64,000 nt of DNA from an uncultured Agathobacter sp. (GTDB lineage: Bacteria; Bacillota; Clostridia; Lachnospirales; Lachnospiraceae). This document shows, piece by piece, positions 35,956 to 45,214 of this stretch. The DNA lies in NCBI GenBank assembly GCA_944381555.1, contig CALWLL010000030.1:1-64000 (forward strand), written 5' to 3'. The notes under the pieces were generated by a model. That model was given only the letters and a program-made list of their open reading frames with translations, did no database searches and was not told the DNA's origin. How positions within the stretch are numbered: the stretch's first letter is position 1; each line of letters begins with the position of its first letter. A program made the position numbers and the translations under genes.

Positions 35956-36013
35956 AAAAAGCAGACCGCTTCATAACAGATATGAACCGGCCCATGCATA
36001 GGAGGATTAACAT

Positions 36014-37294
36014 ATGAACAAAAAAGAAATACTTGAATTAAAACGCCGTTTCAAAAAAGACGAAGCAACCTTTACGCGTCTTGTCGGTTGTTATGTAGAT
36101 GGCAATCACAACAAAATCTGTAAATTCGGCGGCAAATTTCTCACATTAGAAGAGGAAGAATATTATAAATATTTAGAAATTGCCAACAAGGCACTTTCCG
36201 GAACCTATGGCAATAATCTCTTAGAACTTTCCTTCCCCCGCGAGGAAGAAGAAGTCGGCGGCAGACAACAGATTCTTATGGCTCTTCGTGAAACAAAACT
36301 GGAAGATGAAGCCTTACTGGATACTTACTATGATCTGGTTATCGATACCTATGACCATGCCGGCAATTACCTCATCCTGCTCTATCACGATACATATGAC
36401 GTACTCTCCCGTACAACGGATAACGATAATCTGGATGAGTCCGAAGAAGTATACAGCTACCTTATCTGTGCTATCTGCCCGGTCGATTTGTCCAAGCCGG
36501 GGCTTGGCTATCTGGAAAACGAACAGCGCATCGGAAACCGCATCCGCGACTGGGTTGTTGGCGCGCCGGATACCGCCTTTTTATTCCCTGCTTTTACTGA
36601 CAGAAGCACTGATATCCATGCAGCGCTTTTCTACACCAAAAATACAAAGGAACCGCACTCTGAGTTCATGGCAAACGGCCTTGGCTGCGGCATAGAGCGT
36701 ACCGCAACGGAGCAGAAGATGGCTTTTCATTCCATCGTCCGCAACACTCTTGGCGCAGAAGCAGAGGGCACCGAAGATATCCTTATGGACATTCAGCAGA
36801 ACCTATCCTATATGATTGAGGAATACGAAGAAACACATGATAATGACGCAGACGCCTTTGTGTTAGACTCAGATACCATTGGCAAATTATTAGAAGAAAG
36901 CAATGTGCCGGAAGAAAAAGCCTCCCGCATTGAAAAATCCGTAAGTGAGGCCTTTGGTGATAAGCCGCCAATTGCAGAAAACGTCATTGATGCCAAGGCA
37001 TTGGCACAGAATGAAATCCGCCTTGAGAAAAAAGAGATGGAAGACCAGATTGTCATTCTGAACCAACAGCTTTCCGAAAAAAATACACAGCTGGAAGAAC
37101 GCACCAGCCAGCTCCTTGAAAAGCAGGAAGAAATCGATACCTATATGGCAGAAACCAAAAACTATGACGTTGTACTCCATGTAAAACCGGAGAAAGCAAA
37201 CCAGATTCACTCTTCCATGATTGACGGTAAGAAATGCATTGTTATTCCAATGGATGAAAATGAACAGGCAGCAATCAACGGGGTAACTCTCTAA
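36014..37294 (+). CDS. DUF4317 family protein
   Basis: 426-residue soluble protein with the family's typical start (MNKKEILELKRRFKKDEATFTR split at residue 20 by GCYVDG) and body. Acidic overall. Residues about 335-380 form a Glu/Lys/Gln-rich coiled coil (EKKEMEDQIVILNQQLSEKN). Common in Lachnospiraceae, no known role. Own promoter and terminator; AGGAGG ahead of ATG. Confidence 0.9.
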   Translation: MNKKEILELKRRFKKDEATFTRLVGCYVDGNHNKICKFGGKFLTLEEEEYYKYLEIANKALSGTYGNNLLELSFPREEEEVGGRQQILMALRETKLEDEALLDTYYDLVIDTYDHAGNYLILLYHDTYDVLSRTTDNDNLDESEEVYSYLICAICPVDLSKPGLGYLENEQRIGNRIRDWVVGAPDTAFLFPAFTDRSTDIHAALFYTKNTKEPHSEFMANGLGCGIERTATEQKMAFHSIVRNTLGAEAEGTEDILMDIQQNLSYMIEEYEETHDNDADAFVLDSDTIGKLLEESNVPEEKASRIEKSVSEAFGDKPPIAENVIDAKALAQNEIRLEKKEMEDQIVILNQQLSEKNTQLEERTSQLLEKQEEIDTYMAETKNYDVVLHVKPEKANQIHSSMIDGKKCIVIPMDENEQAAINGVTL

Positions 37295-37298
37295 ATAC

Positions 37299-37330
37299 AA
37301 AAAGACAGGGTATTATTGCCCTGTCTCTTT
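37299..37330. terminator. Bidirectional terminator between convergent genes
   Basis: 8-bp stem AGACAGGG/CCCTGTCT (37303-37310 with 37319-37326) flanked by A-run and T-rich sequence. It overlaps the last codons of the alpha/beta hydrolase gene. Confidence 0.75.
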
Positions 37331-38104
37331 CCCCTCTAACGTCAAAAACACGTCGCATACGGTCGCCTGCTGTTCATTCCTTGTAATGACAGCCTTTCCA
37401 TCTCCGTCCTGTTCTCCATAATTTCCAAAATACGCATGGTTTCCGCCATCAATGACCGTTTCGACCAAATCTTCCGGGAGATTCTTTCGATACTCCTCGT
37501 ATTTTTCCATGTCCAGAACTCTATCTTCACTTCCATAGAAGCTGTAAACATCCATATCAAGCTTTGTCAGATCCTCCGTGCTGTAAGCTGCCAAAAGTAC
37601 CAGATTATCTACTTCTTCATCATGCGATGCACTAAAGGAAGCCGCCATCGCCCCTCCGAGTGAATGTCCCATCATGGTCCATTCTGTGATGTCTGACGCA
37701 TTCCTTATGATGTTTTGGGCCTTATTCGCTCCAAACACCGCAAGCTTTGCCGGCATCTTTACCAGATATACATCATAACCGCTTTCTGCCAGTTCTAAAA
37801 GCATCTGCGCGTATGCTGTCTCATCTACCTTTCCTCCCGGATAGAAGATAATTCCCTTTTTATTGGTTACAGTATTCTCAATCTGACTTTCTTCCTTAAA
37901 ATCAAAGAAATAATAATCTCCCGTTTCCGTTACTTCTACAAAACTGTTTCCGGATACTGCCTTTTTCGCCTTCTCTGTTGCCCTGTAATAATCGTTGATA
38001 TACATCACAACTGCACAGATAACCACTGCGGCAATTGCAGCAATTATCATGATTACGATTACCTTTTTTTCGGTTTTGGTAAGTTCTTTTTTCTCTGTGC
38101 CCAT
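37313..38104 (-). CDS. Membrane-anchored alpha/beta hydrolase
   Basis: 263 residues. N-terminal membrane anchor at about 13-33, so the enzyme faces outside. Alpha/beta hydrolase fold: GIIFYPGGKVDE at about 84-95 (oxyanion region), nucleophile elbow GHSLGGAMA at about 146-154, acid in FYGSEDRVLD and final His in GGNHAYFGNYG. Fits the clostridial alpha/beta hydrolase 5 group. Substrate unknown. Precedes nothing in the same operon; its end shares a terminator with the convergent DUF4317 gene. Confidence 0.88.
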   Translation of the reverse strand: MGTEKKELTKTEKKVIVIMIIAAIAAVVICAVVMYINDYYRATEKAKKAVSGNSFVEVTETGDYYFFDFKEESQIENTVTNKKGIIFYPGGKVDETAYAQMLLELAESGYDVYLVKMPAKLAVFGANKAQNIIRNASDITEWTMMGHSLGGAMAASFSASHDEEVDNLVLLAAYSTEDLTKLDMDVYSFYGSEDRVLDMEKYEEYRKNLPEDLVETVIDGGNHAYFGNYGEQDGDGKAVITRNEQQATVCDVFLTLEGKETGQ

Positions 38105-38154
38105 CTCGTTACCTTCTTAATTACAAATATCATTTTCCGGCATAGAGCCATCCC

Positions 38155-39030
38155 TTACCAGCACAGCACCTCTGCGCCATCCTCTGTTACCAGGACCATA
38201 ATCTCCCACTGTGCAGACGGCTTGCCATCGGCCGTGTATACTTCCCAATCGTTCTCTTCATCAACGAAAATTTCCACACCGCCCATATTTACCATCGGCT
38301 CAATGGTAAATATCATTCCCGGAACCAAAAGCATATCCGTACCCCTTTTGGTATGATAGCCAACCCAAGGGTCTTCATGAAATTCCAGGCCCACACCATG
38401 CCCGCCAATTTCACGCACAACTGTGTATCCGTTGGCATAAGCATGGTCATGGACAGCCTGCCCCATATCTCCTAAAAAGCCCCAAGGTCTGACCTCTTTG
38501 AAACCAAGTTCTACGCATTCCTTTACTACCTCTACCAGACGCTTTTTCTCCGGACTTACTTCTCCGATACAAAACATTCTGGAGGAATCGCTGAAATACC
38601 CATCTAGAATCGTAGAGCAGTCCACATTGATGATATCGCCCTCTTTTAAAATCACTTTTTCTGACGGGAATCCGTGACAAACCTGTTCATTTACAGAGGT
38701 ACATACGCTGTACGGATATCCCTGATAATTCAGCGGGGCCGGGATTCCTCCCATTTTTGTGGTCATATCGTATACAATCTTATCAATCTCTGCCGTATTC
38801 ATCCCTGCATGAATATGCTCCTCTATATAATCCAATACGGCAATGTTAATCTTTGCACTTTCTTTAATCTTTGCTATCTGCTCCGGTGTTTTGATAATCT
38901 CACGGGTGGGAACCTTGTGCCCCTGCGCTGCAAACTGTGCGATTTTTTCATCAAATGCTGCGTGACACGCTTTATACTTTCTTCCGCTCCCGCACCAGCA
39001 TGGATCATTTCTTCCGATTTTTATTGCCAT
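38155..39030 (-). CDS. map: Methionine aminopeptidase with N-terminal SEC-C zinc motif
   Basis: Removes the starting Met from new proteins. 291 residues: an N-terminal SEC-C motif GRNDPCWCGSGRKYKACH at about 6-23 (three Cys and one His for zinc), a short linker, and a type I MetAP domain from about 45 with the metal ligands in VDCSTILDGYFSDSSR, GHGVGLEFHEDP and TIEPM. The SEC-C part probably guides it to the ribosome, as in some clostridial and mycobacterial MetAPs. The ribosome site is weak. Upstream gene is an unknown SurA-like protein. Confidence 0.95.
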   Translation of the reverse strand: MAIKIGRNDPCWCGSGRKYKACHAAFDEKIAQFAAQGHKVPTREIIKTPEQIAKIKESAKINIAVLDYIEEHIHAGMNTAEIDKIVYDMTTKMGGIPAPLNYQGYPYSVCTSVNEQVCHGFPSEKVILKEGDIINVDCSTILDGYFSDSSRMFCIGEVSPEKKRLVEVVKECVELGFKEVRPWGFLGDMGQAVHDHAYANGYTVVREIGGHGVGLEFHEDPWVGYHTKRGTDMLLVPGMIFTIEPMVNMGGVEIFVDEENDWEVYTADGKPSAQWEIMVLVTEDGAEVLCW

Positions 39031-39066
39031 TTTCTACACTTCTTTCTGTTTTTAATATTATATCCT

Positions 39067-39741
39067 TTAATGCTCTAAGGTCACATTGCCAAAATCAATG
39101 CGCTTTAGCACTTCTTCATTTATCGAGTACTCGTATTCTCTTAAAAATTCCAGATACTCCTCTTTGGAAAAATCATATTCTCCCTCTTCACATCCATATA
39201 TGTGCTCATAGATATACTGGCATTTTTCCGCTACGGCAATCTTATACATAGCATTGTAGATATCCTCCTTTGTAATGCCAAGCTTTTTCTCCTTTTCATA
39301 ATCTGTCATATCTGACCAGAAATCCTCCACATCATTGTTTAGAATCGTATAATCCTCTTCGGAAAATGTAATCTCCATATCCTGCGCCAACTGATAAAAC
39401 AACTCATCATGGACAGCCATATTTACAGCTTCCCCGCGTGCCGCAACCTTTACAAACTTCCCGTTGCTATGCAGATTCCAATATTCGTTCGTATTCTCTG
39501 AATTATAGATTCTTGCCTGTTCCCCTACTTCTGCCTCCTGATGCACTACATATAAAGCAAACTCCCGCAAAGTAATCTCCTCACCCTGCACGGTTGCAAC
39601 CACCTCATCCAAACTTTCATGATATACCAAAGGCTGCCTGCTTTTGCTTTCGTTTACAGATATAAGCGCAAGTATGAGCATGATTATGGAAAATATCCAT
39701 AGCACTCTGTATTTCTTCATGCTTTCCAAAAAAATCTTCAT
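39067..39741 (-). CDS. Membrane-anchored SurA-N-like protein
   Basis: 224 residues with an N-terminal membrane helix (about 12-28) and a region at about 45-215 that resembles the N-terminal helical domain of SurA/PrsA chaperones (VVATVQGEEITLREFALYVV, MAVHDELFYQLAQDM). No parvulin isomerase domain is present. It starts 6 bases after the NlpC/P60 stop and is probably coupled to it, suggesting a role in folding or handling that hydrolase outside the cell. Start may be the second Met (residue 8), which has GGA close by. Confidence 0.7.
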   Translation of the reverse strand: MKIFLESMKKYRVLWIFSIIMLILALISVNESKSRQPLVYHESLDEVVATVQGEEITLREFALYVVHQEAEVGEQARIYNSENTNEYWNLHSNGKFVKVAARGEAVNMAVHDELFYQLAQDMEITFSEEDYTILNNDVEDFWSDMTDYEKEKKLGITKEDIYNAMYKIAVAEKCQYIYEHIYGCEEGEYDFSKEEYLEFLREYEYSINEEVLKRIDFGNVTLEH

Positions 39742-39747
39742 GTCGTT

Positions 39748-41046
39748 TTAGTTCTGCTCCTCGTATCCAATTACTCTTCGGATCGCTGTAATTCTGCTGC
39801 TGGTTACGCTGCGGTTACAGGTAATTCCGGCTCTTTTTGATTGTGCCTCTACAATGCGCCCATTGCCAATATAAATTGCAACATGCCCCGGGTATACAAC
39901 AATATCCCCCGGCTGAATGTCTTGATACTCTACAGCCATGCCATAGGTTTTAAACGACTGTGACTGCCTTGGCACATTCGTAAATCCAAAGTGACTGTAA
40001 ATCAGATTTACAAATCCCGAGCAGTCACAGCCTTCTGTTAAGCTGTTCCCTCCCCATTTATATGGATTTCCGACAAACTTAAGCGCATATGCTACAATAT
40101 CTTCTCCGGAAACCTCACTTGGGTCCAAATCTACATACTCGGATTCCGTTTCTGATTCTGACACTGTTTCCGATTCCTTTTCAGCCTCAGACTGGGAATT
40201 TTTCTCTTCTTCCTGTTTTTTCTTTTCTTCTTCCTCTTTGCGCTTACGCTCCTCTTCTTCTTTTTGCCTGCGCTCTTCCTCTTCTTTACGTCTGCGTTCC
40301 TCTTCCTCACGAATCAGACGGTTCTGCTCCTCAATATATGCGACCAGTTCTACAGCCCTCGCTTCTGCCGCTGCTATCTGCTCCTCATAATCGTCCATTT
40401 CATTTTTCAGTTCTTCCATCGCAAGCTCTAATTCTTCCTGCTGATGTTCATAGTTCTCCTGCAAAGTCAGGAGATTATTCATCTCTATTTCAAGCGTTTC
40501 TGCAAGCGCTTTGACTTCTTCCACCGTAGCTGTATACTCACTCATCAGTTCACGGTCCGTCTTGTAAACCTGAGAGATATATTCAATACGGTTTAGTAAA
40601 TCGGTCAACCCTCTGGCATTTAGAAGCGCCGCCCAGAAGGAATTTTCCGTGCTGTTTAAATACATATACTGAATACGAAGCTTCATTGCCTCGTACCCTT
40701 CTGCCTCCCGCTTCTTTGCTTCTTCCAGTGCAGCATCGGTCTCCTCAATTGCTTTTTGCGTTTCTTCTATTTCTTTTTCCAAAAGTGCTTTGTCTGCCAG
40801 AAGCTCACTCAAAAGCTCCGCCTTTTTTGAAAGCTCTGCCTGTGTCTGTTCCTGATTTTCTGTTATATTTTCAATCTCACTATTTACGCCTTCGAGTTCA
40901 CTCTCCGCCTGGTTTTTGTTCCCCTCCGGCGTAGCAGAATATATATCCCCGCCAACTGCCAGAGTACCGGTTACAATTGAAATCACAAGTATTGTCGCTA
41001 TTGTCTTATACCATTGTACGGATTTTTCTTTCCAAAATCTTCTCAC
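39748..41046 (-). CDS. NlpC/P60 peptidoglycan hydrolase with coiled-coil region (PcsB/CwlO-like)
   Basis: 432 residues from the GTG at 41046 (GGTGGAGG ahead). Signal or anchor at about 15-35; long coiled coil at about 45-250 like PcsB/CwlO; a Glu/Arg/Lys low-complexity stretch (about 250-290); then NlpC/P60 at about 325-432 with Cys in CDCSGFVNLIYSHFG, His in GHVAIYIG. These enzymes cut D-iGlu-DAP bonds, and the coiled coil usually receives control from FtsEX, which is not in the window. Upstream in operon with the SurA-N-like gene. Confidence 0.93.
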   Translation of the reverse strand: MRRFWKEKSVQWYKTIATILVISIVTGTLAVGGDIYSATPEGNKNQAESELEGVNSEIENITENQEQTQAELSKKAELLSELLADKALLEKEIEETQKAIEETDAALEEAKKREAEGYEAMKLRIQYMYLNSTENSFWAALLNARGLTDLLNRIEYISQVYKTDRELMSEYTATVEEVKALAETLEIEMNNLLTLQENYEHQQEELELAMEELKNEMDDYEEQIAAAEARAVELVAYIEEQNRLIREEEERRRKEEEERRQKEEEERKRKEEEEKKKQEEEKNSQSEAEKESETVSESETESEYVDLDPSEVSGEDIVAYALKFVGNPYKWGGNSLTEGCDCSGFVNLIYSHFGFTNVPRQSQSFKTYGMAVEYQDIQPGDIVVYPGHVAIYIGNGRIVEAQSKRAGITCNRSVTSSRITAIRRVIGYEEQN

Positions 41047-41097
41047 AAAAACCTCCACCTATCTTATAAGCCGACATACTACATTCTATTGTAACAC

Positions 41098-41128
41098 AAA
41101 AACAGGCTCCTATAAAGAGCCTGTTTCC
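41098..41128 (-). terminator. Terminator of the acidic-repeat membrane protein gene
   Basis: 10-bp stem AAACAGGCTC/GAGCCTGTTT (41100-41109 with 41117-41126), 7-base loop, T-run on the minus strand. Lies between this gene and the NlpC/P60 promoter region. Confidence 0.85.
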
Positions 41129-41139
41129 TTCAAAAAATG

Positions 41140-42339
41140 TTAAATTCCATAATGGTCAATTGCTATATCGCAAATTTTTCCATTGTAAAAGGATATCTCC
41201 ATAACCTGAACTTCTTCCAATCCTTCGTATAACCAGCGATAGGTTTCAAAAGTCCCATACGTCTCATCTATCTCTTTTTGGACATAGGTTGGAGTTCCAA
41301 GGTAATTTACCAAATCGGTATATGTGCAATCAAGACTAAGTCCGCCCAGAATAGTCATATTCAAATCGGAAATATCTGCTCCTGTGACTCTGTCATATGC
41401 TTCTATACTATATATGCAGAAATAATCTACCTGACATTCCTTTGCCTGAAATACCTGATTGCTGCTATTGGATACTCTTGCAATACCTAAACATTCATCG
41501 TTTACGATAAATTGATACCCTCTGTATTCTCCGGCTGGAATTTCTTCTGTTTCCACGAAATCCTCCAACACGAAGCCCATACTGCAAAACTGACTATAAG
41601 TCATTGGAACAGAATACTCCGCACCATTCCATGTAAAATTCTGAAATCCATCTGCCAAAGGCGTTAATCCATCTCCTAATGTCTCCGTTATAATCTCCGG
41701 ATCATATCCCGGCAAATATTCTGTGTCAGCAGAAGATGTATCTGTTCCTAAAACCTCTTCCCAGTAACTTGTATCATCCCAGAAATCTTCGTCATTCCAG
41801 AAATCCTCATCATTCCAGTAATCTTCATTCTCCATGCTCTCAAGTTCTTCCATTACATCATTCCAGAACTCTTCTGTCCATATCTGATCATAAACATCTT
41901 CTCCTAAAGATTCCTTCAAACCGATATTAAAAAGTATTAAAATTCCAACATATATCAGCATGATTAACGCTGCGATAGCGCCGCCAACCCATAAAAGAAT
42001 TGCCGATACTTTTGCTCTTGAACGAAACTGTGCGGGATTTCCGGCCTTGTAGGAGCTATTCGCCAGACAGGTAAATACCAGTGCGATAATACCAAGAACC
42101 AGCACTATCGGACATAATGTGCAGCAGCAGCACAAAATCAGGATAATCGACAGCGTCAGCTTCAATGCAAAACGATTTTTCAGAGGTCTGCCCTGCTCGT
42201 CAACCATAACCCCTCCAAGATTTGTATAATACTGCTGGCTGTTTGCATTCTGATACACATAGTCCTCATGTGTGTTGCTTTCATATCCACCGGAGGCACC
42301 TTGGTTTTCCTCCATGTCTAAATGATTCTTATTTTCCAT
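41140..42339 (-). CDS. Membrane protein with dispanin-like N-terminus and acidic WND repeats
   Basis: 399 residues. Gln/Asn-rich start, two membrane helices (about 60-88 and 108-132) with a CCCC run, resembling CD225/DUF4190-type small membrane domains. Then an acidic stretch at about 155-190 with three hexapeptides EDYWND, EDFWND, EDFWDD, coded by tandem 18-bp DNA repeats. The C-terminal 180 residues form an unrecognised extracellular domain. AAGGAG before the ATG. Function unknown. Confidence 0.75.
   Translation of the reverse strand: MENKNHLDMEENQGASGGYESNTHEDYVYQNANSQQYYTNLGGVMVDEQGRPLKNRFALKLTLSIILILCCCCTLCPIVLVLGIIALVFTCLANSSYKAGNPAQFRSRAKVSAILLWVGGAIAALIMLIYVGILILFNIGLKESLGEDVYDQIWTEEFWNDVMEELESMENEDYWNDEDFWNDEDFWDDTSYWEEVLGTDTSSADTEYLPGYDPEIITETLGDGLTPLADGFQNFTWNGAEYSVPMTYSQFCSMGFVLEDFVETEEIPAGEYRGYQFIVNDECLGIARVSNSSNQVFQAKECQVDYFCIYSIEAYDRVTGADISDLNMTILGGLSLDCTYTDLVNYLGTPTYVQKEIDETYGTFETYRWLYEGLEEVQVMEISFYNGKICDIAIDHYGI
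41774..41827. repeat. Three tandem 18-bp repeats inside the acidic-repeat gene
   Basis: Units at 41774-41791, 41792-41809 and 41810-41827 differ by one to three bases each (TCATTCCAGAAATCCTCA form). Each codes for an E-D-(Y/F)-W-(N/D)-D hexapeptide on the minus strand. Copy number could vary between strains by slippage. Confidence 0.85.
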
Positions 42340-42388
42340 AACTTATCTCCTTGTAGAATGATTCTTTTGTTTTAAATTTATTCTATCA

Positions 42389-43885
42389 TTACTGTACTTG
42401 TTTTACAACCAATACCTTTTCCCCAATCTCTATAATATTTTCTGCCGTTGCATGATACTTCTTCGCAATATCCCACAAATCCTCCCCTTCTTTGCGCACA
42501 CATCCTATCATGCCGGGCTGCTTCTTAAGTGTTTCTATATCTAACGGTTCCTCGTCAATAGAAACAATCGTATCAATTTCCTCATTTCTAAGTGCCAGTA
42601 CGCCGATTTGCAGTACAGCCTTAACTTCATATTCGGTGTTATCCAACAGATTTACCTGCAACTGTTCAATGCGCGTATCCAGCCACACATCTGCATCATC
42701 TGAAAGCCCTTCAATTTCCAAAAACTGCTCAAATGGAATCTGGCTGTTGCTATGTGCATATGGCATAGTGTCATCCGTAGTATTATATAGGATATGTACA
42801 TTTAAAATGCCTTCTACCTGAATTCCATTTTCCTGCTTCTTTGTCCTGTCAACCGTAATAGTTCCGCTGCACCCGGAAATCTGAAGGATTCTTTCCTGAT
42901 TTGGTTCTAGCTGTACCTGCTCTAACAAACGCACCTTAGACAAATTCTTGACTAAAAGCTGCTGAATCTGTACCGGTCTGCGTTCCAAACGCAGCTCCTT
43001 ATCTAAAGCATATGCATCCATAAGCACTTCATTCTCTTCTTCCCGATAAACCTGAATATCCACAGCCAAAGCAATCTCTAATCCGAGCATTCGTGCTTCC
43101 CCATCATAATCTCCCCGCGCTTCTACCATAATCTCCATCGGGGTTACCTTCGCCCAGAAAACCTCGTCTCCTCTTACTCCTTTCAATTCTACTTCCCCTG
43201 TTAAGGGAACTACTGTTTCATAACACTCGTAGTCTCCGGTGCTTTCACTGCGGTACAATACCATCACCTGTGCATCCATCTGCATCTGTGCATTATCCTC
43301 ACCCAGTACTATTTCCTCATTGCGAAAATCCACCTGATAAAAGAGAATATTCCCGATATTCGTCCTTGAATTAGGCAAAAGCATTTCCTTTTGCATACGC
43401 ACGATATCCTTTTTATTCGATACCAGCTCCATTATTGGAATAATTTGTGTTTTCTGCTGATAACTCTGTTCTACCGGCAGTGAACAGGAAATCGTCTCCT
43501 TCTCCTGCTCCATACTCCTTGCTTCCATATTTAAAACTGCACGAACCACCAGCTTTCTGGAATTGATAATGCCAACTGACAAATCCTCTATAGAAATATC
43601 TACAGATATCTCATCCCCGTCTTCCACCTCATCCATCACAAGCTTCTCCTGAAAAGGAATCTCTCCGACTACACTTTCCAATCTATGATTCTCGTCATCG
43701 CTTTGATACAAGGTATTAAACTTCAGTCTCCCTGTAATCCACACATTGCCGTTTCCCACTTTAGTATCTTCTAACAATACATCTCCCCGTGTGTAAATCA
43801 CTCGAAGCACATCTGGTTTATTGTCTCTTACAATATAGTCGTCATCTAATGTAATCTGTGCAAATGCCTTTGCTTTTATTCTCAT
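42389..43885 (-). CDS. SPOCS (DUF3794) and LysM domain spore-envelope protein
   Basis: 498 residues: an N-terminal domain with ITLDDDYIVRDNKPDVLRVI at about 10-30, two further SPOCS/DUF3794 units (about 170-270 and 310-400), and a C-terminal LysM (EGEDLWDIAKKYHATAENII at about 455-475). Clostridial proteins of this plan belong to the spore coat/cortex assembly group. AGGGGG lies 7 bases before the ATG. Follows veg by 68 bases, a common order in this family of bacteria. Confidence 0.9.
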   Translation of the reverse strand: MRIKAKAFAQITLDDDYIVRDNKPDVLRVIYTRGDVLLEDTKVGNGNVWITGRLKFNTLYQSDDENHRLESVVGEIPFQEKLVMDEVEDGDEISVDISIEDLSVGIINSRKLVVRAVLNMEARSMEQEKETISCSLPVEQSYQQKTQIIPIMELVSNKKDIVRMQKEMLLPNSRTNIGNILFYQVDFRNEEIVLGEDNAQMQMDAQVMVLYRSESTGDYECYETVVPLTGEVELKGVRGDEVFWAKVTPMEIMVEARGDYDGEARMLGLEIALAVDIQVYREEENEVLMDAYALDKELRLERRPVQIQQLLVKNLSKVRLLEQVQLEPNQERILQISGCSGTITVDRTKKQENGIQVEGILNVHILYNTTDDTMPYAHSNSQIPFEQFLEIEGLSDDADVWLDTRIEQLQVNLLDNTEYEVKAVLQIGVLALRNEEIDTIVSIDEEPLDIETLKKQPGMIGCVRKEGEDLWDIAKKYHATAENIIEIGEKVLVVKQVQ

Positions 43886-43953
43886 AAAAAAATCCCCCTA
43901 CTTCGAACGCCTGTATATCAATACATATTCAAAGCAAAAGGATTTTATGCATT

Positions 43954-44196
43954 CTAGCAAAGCTTCATGCGAATATCTTTTGTAATAATATCTGTATAAC
44001 TAAAGGATAATAACTGTGGAGGATTCTCCTGTTTCTCATCATCAACCAAAACGGTAAATACACTTGGATATGCTTTCTGAAGTATACCCTTTTGAATGTC
44101 CACCTTGTTGCGACCACGATCTAACTGTATTATAACTCTGTTTCCGCATTGCTGGCTAACCGATGCACGTACTCTTGAGAATTCTTCCTGTCTCAT
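43954..44196 (-). CDS. veg: Veg family protein
   Basis: 80 residues from the ATG at 44196 (GGAGGT 6 bases ahead). Small beta-rich protein with the family signature NRVIIQLDRGRNKVDIQKGIL at about 18-38 interrupted as usual and SVFTVLVDD after it. In Bacillus, Veg stimulates biofilm matrix genes; role in clostridia is unknown. Confidence 0.93.
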   Translation of the reverse strand: MRQEEFSRVRASVSQQCGNRVIIQLDRGRNKVDIQKGILQKAYPSVFTVLVDDEKQENPPQLLSFSYTDIITKDIRMKLC

Positions 44197-44436
44197 AATG
44201 TACCTCCTCATTTTGGGCATTTTATTCTAGTATATACAATATCTAGTAGCTTTAGTATAGCAAAGCGTTAATCTATTATCAATGGTACTTAAGTACCTAT
44301 TGTCTGGATATATTGAATTATCTGCTTTACACCGTTTTATCGATTGCTTTTCTGAATATTTGTGAGTATAATTAATTCCGGGCAGTGCATTATAAAAATG
44401 CGCCATACTTCTTTAGTTGTACATAGGAGATATATA

Positions 44437-45180
44437 ATGAGAACAATCGTTGCATTTACGTTAATTATCGGATTTCTTTTATTTGGGTACATCCTTTTGG
44501 GTATATTCTGGATCATTCATAAATTTGCCCCCTATACGGCAGATATCTGCCAGCTTCGTATCGTGCAGTTTATTTTAAAATGTGTCGGCTGGATTGCCGG
44601 TGCCAATGCTACCTTCATTGGTGAGGAAAATGTTCCAAAGGATGAAGCTGTTTTATATGTGGCAAACCACAGAAGCATGGTGGACATTGTATTAACCTAT
44701 TCCAGATGTCCCGGTCTGACCGGCTATATTGCCAAGAAGAGTGTGGATAAGGTTCCAGCTCTTCGTGCCTGGATGAAGCGTCTTCACTGCGAATTTCTTG
44801 ACCGTGATGACATTAAGCAAGGCTTGACCGTTATCTTAAGCGCGATTGGTAAGATTAAGAATGGAATCTCTATTTTTATCTTTCCGGAAGGCACAAGAAA
44901 CCGTAATAAAGAAGATAGCTCCGATATTTTGCCTTTTAAAGATGGAAGTTTTAAAATTGCACAAAAGACAGGATGTAAGATTATCCCGGTAGCAATTACC
45001 GGAACAAACAGGATTTTTGAAGATCAATTTCCCTGGGCCAGAAAAGGAAAAGTTATTATAGAATATGGAAAGCCGATTACCTTTAAAGAACTTGACGCTG
45101 AAGACCAGAAGCATATTGGAGTTTATTTTCAAAACCGCATTCAGGGAATGCTGATTGAGCATCAAAAAATAATGCAGTAA
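44437..45180 (+). CDS. plsC: 1-acyl-sn-glycerol-3-phosphate acyltransferase
   Basis: Makes phosphatidic acid at the membrane. 247 residues from the ATG at 44437 (TAGGAG 8 bases ahead); the longer in-frame start lacks a site. N-terminal membrane helix (about 3-25), NHRSMVD (NHxxxxD catalytic motif) at about 82-88, FPEGTRNR at about 150-157, and PVAITGTNR at about 187. Single gene, divergent from veg. Confidence 0.95.
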   Translation: MRTIVAFTLIIGFLLFGYILLGIFWIIHKFAPYTADICQLRIVQFILKCVGWIAGANATFIGEENVPKDEAVLYVANHRSMVDIVLTYSRCPGLTGYIAKKSVDKVPALRAWMKRLHCEFLDRDDIKQGLTVILSAIGKIKNGISIFIFPEGTRNRNKEDSSDILPFKDGSFKIAQKTGCKIIPVAITGTNRIFEDQFPWARKGKVIIEYGKPITFKELDAEDQKHIGVYFQNRIQGMLIEHQKIMQ

Positions 45181-45184
45181 CATT

Positions 45185-45210
45185 ACAGGGGCGTCTTACG
45201 ACGCCCCTGT
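45185..45210. terminator. Hairpin between plsC and the amylase gene
   Basis: Perfect 11-bp stem (45185-45195 with 45200-45210) and a 4-base loop, directly after both convergent stops. No clear T-run, so termination strength is uncertain. Confidence 0.65.
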
Positions 45211-45214
45211 ACGT

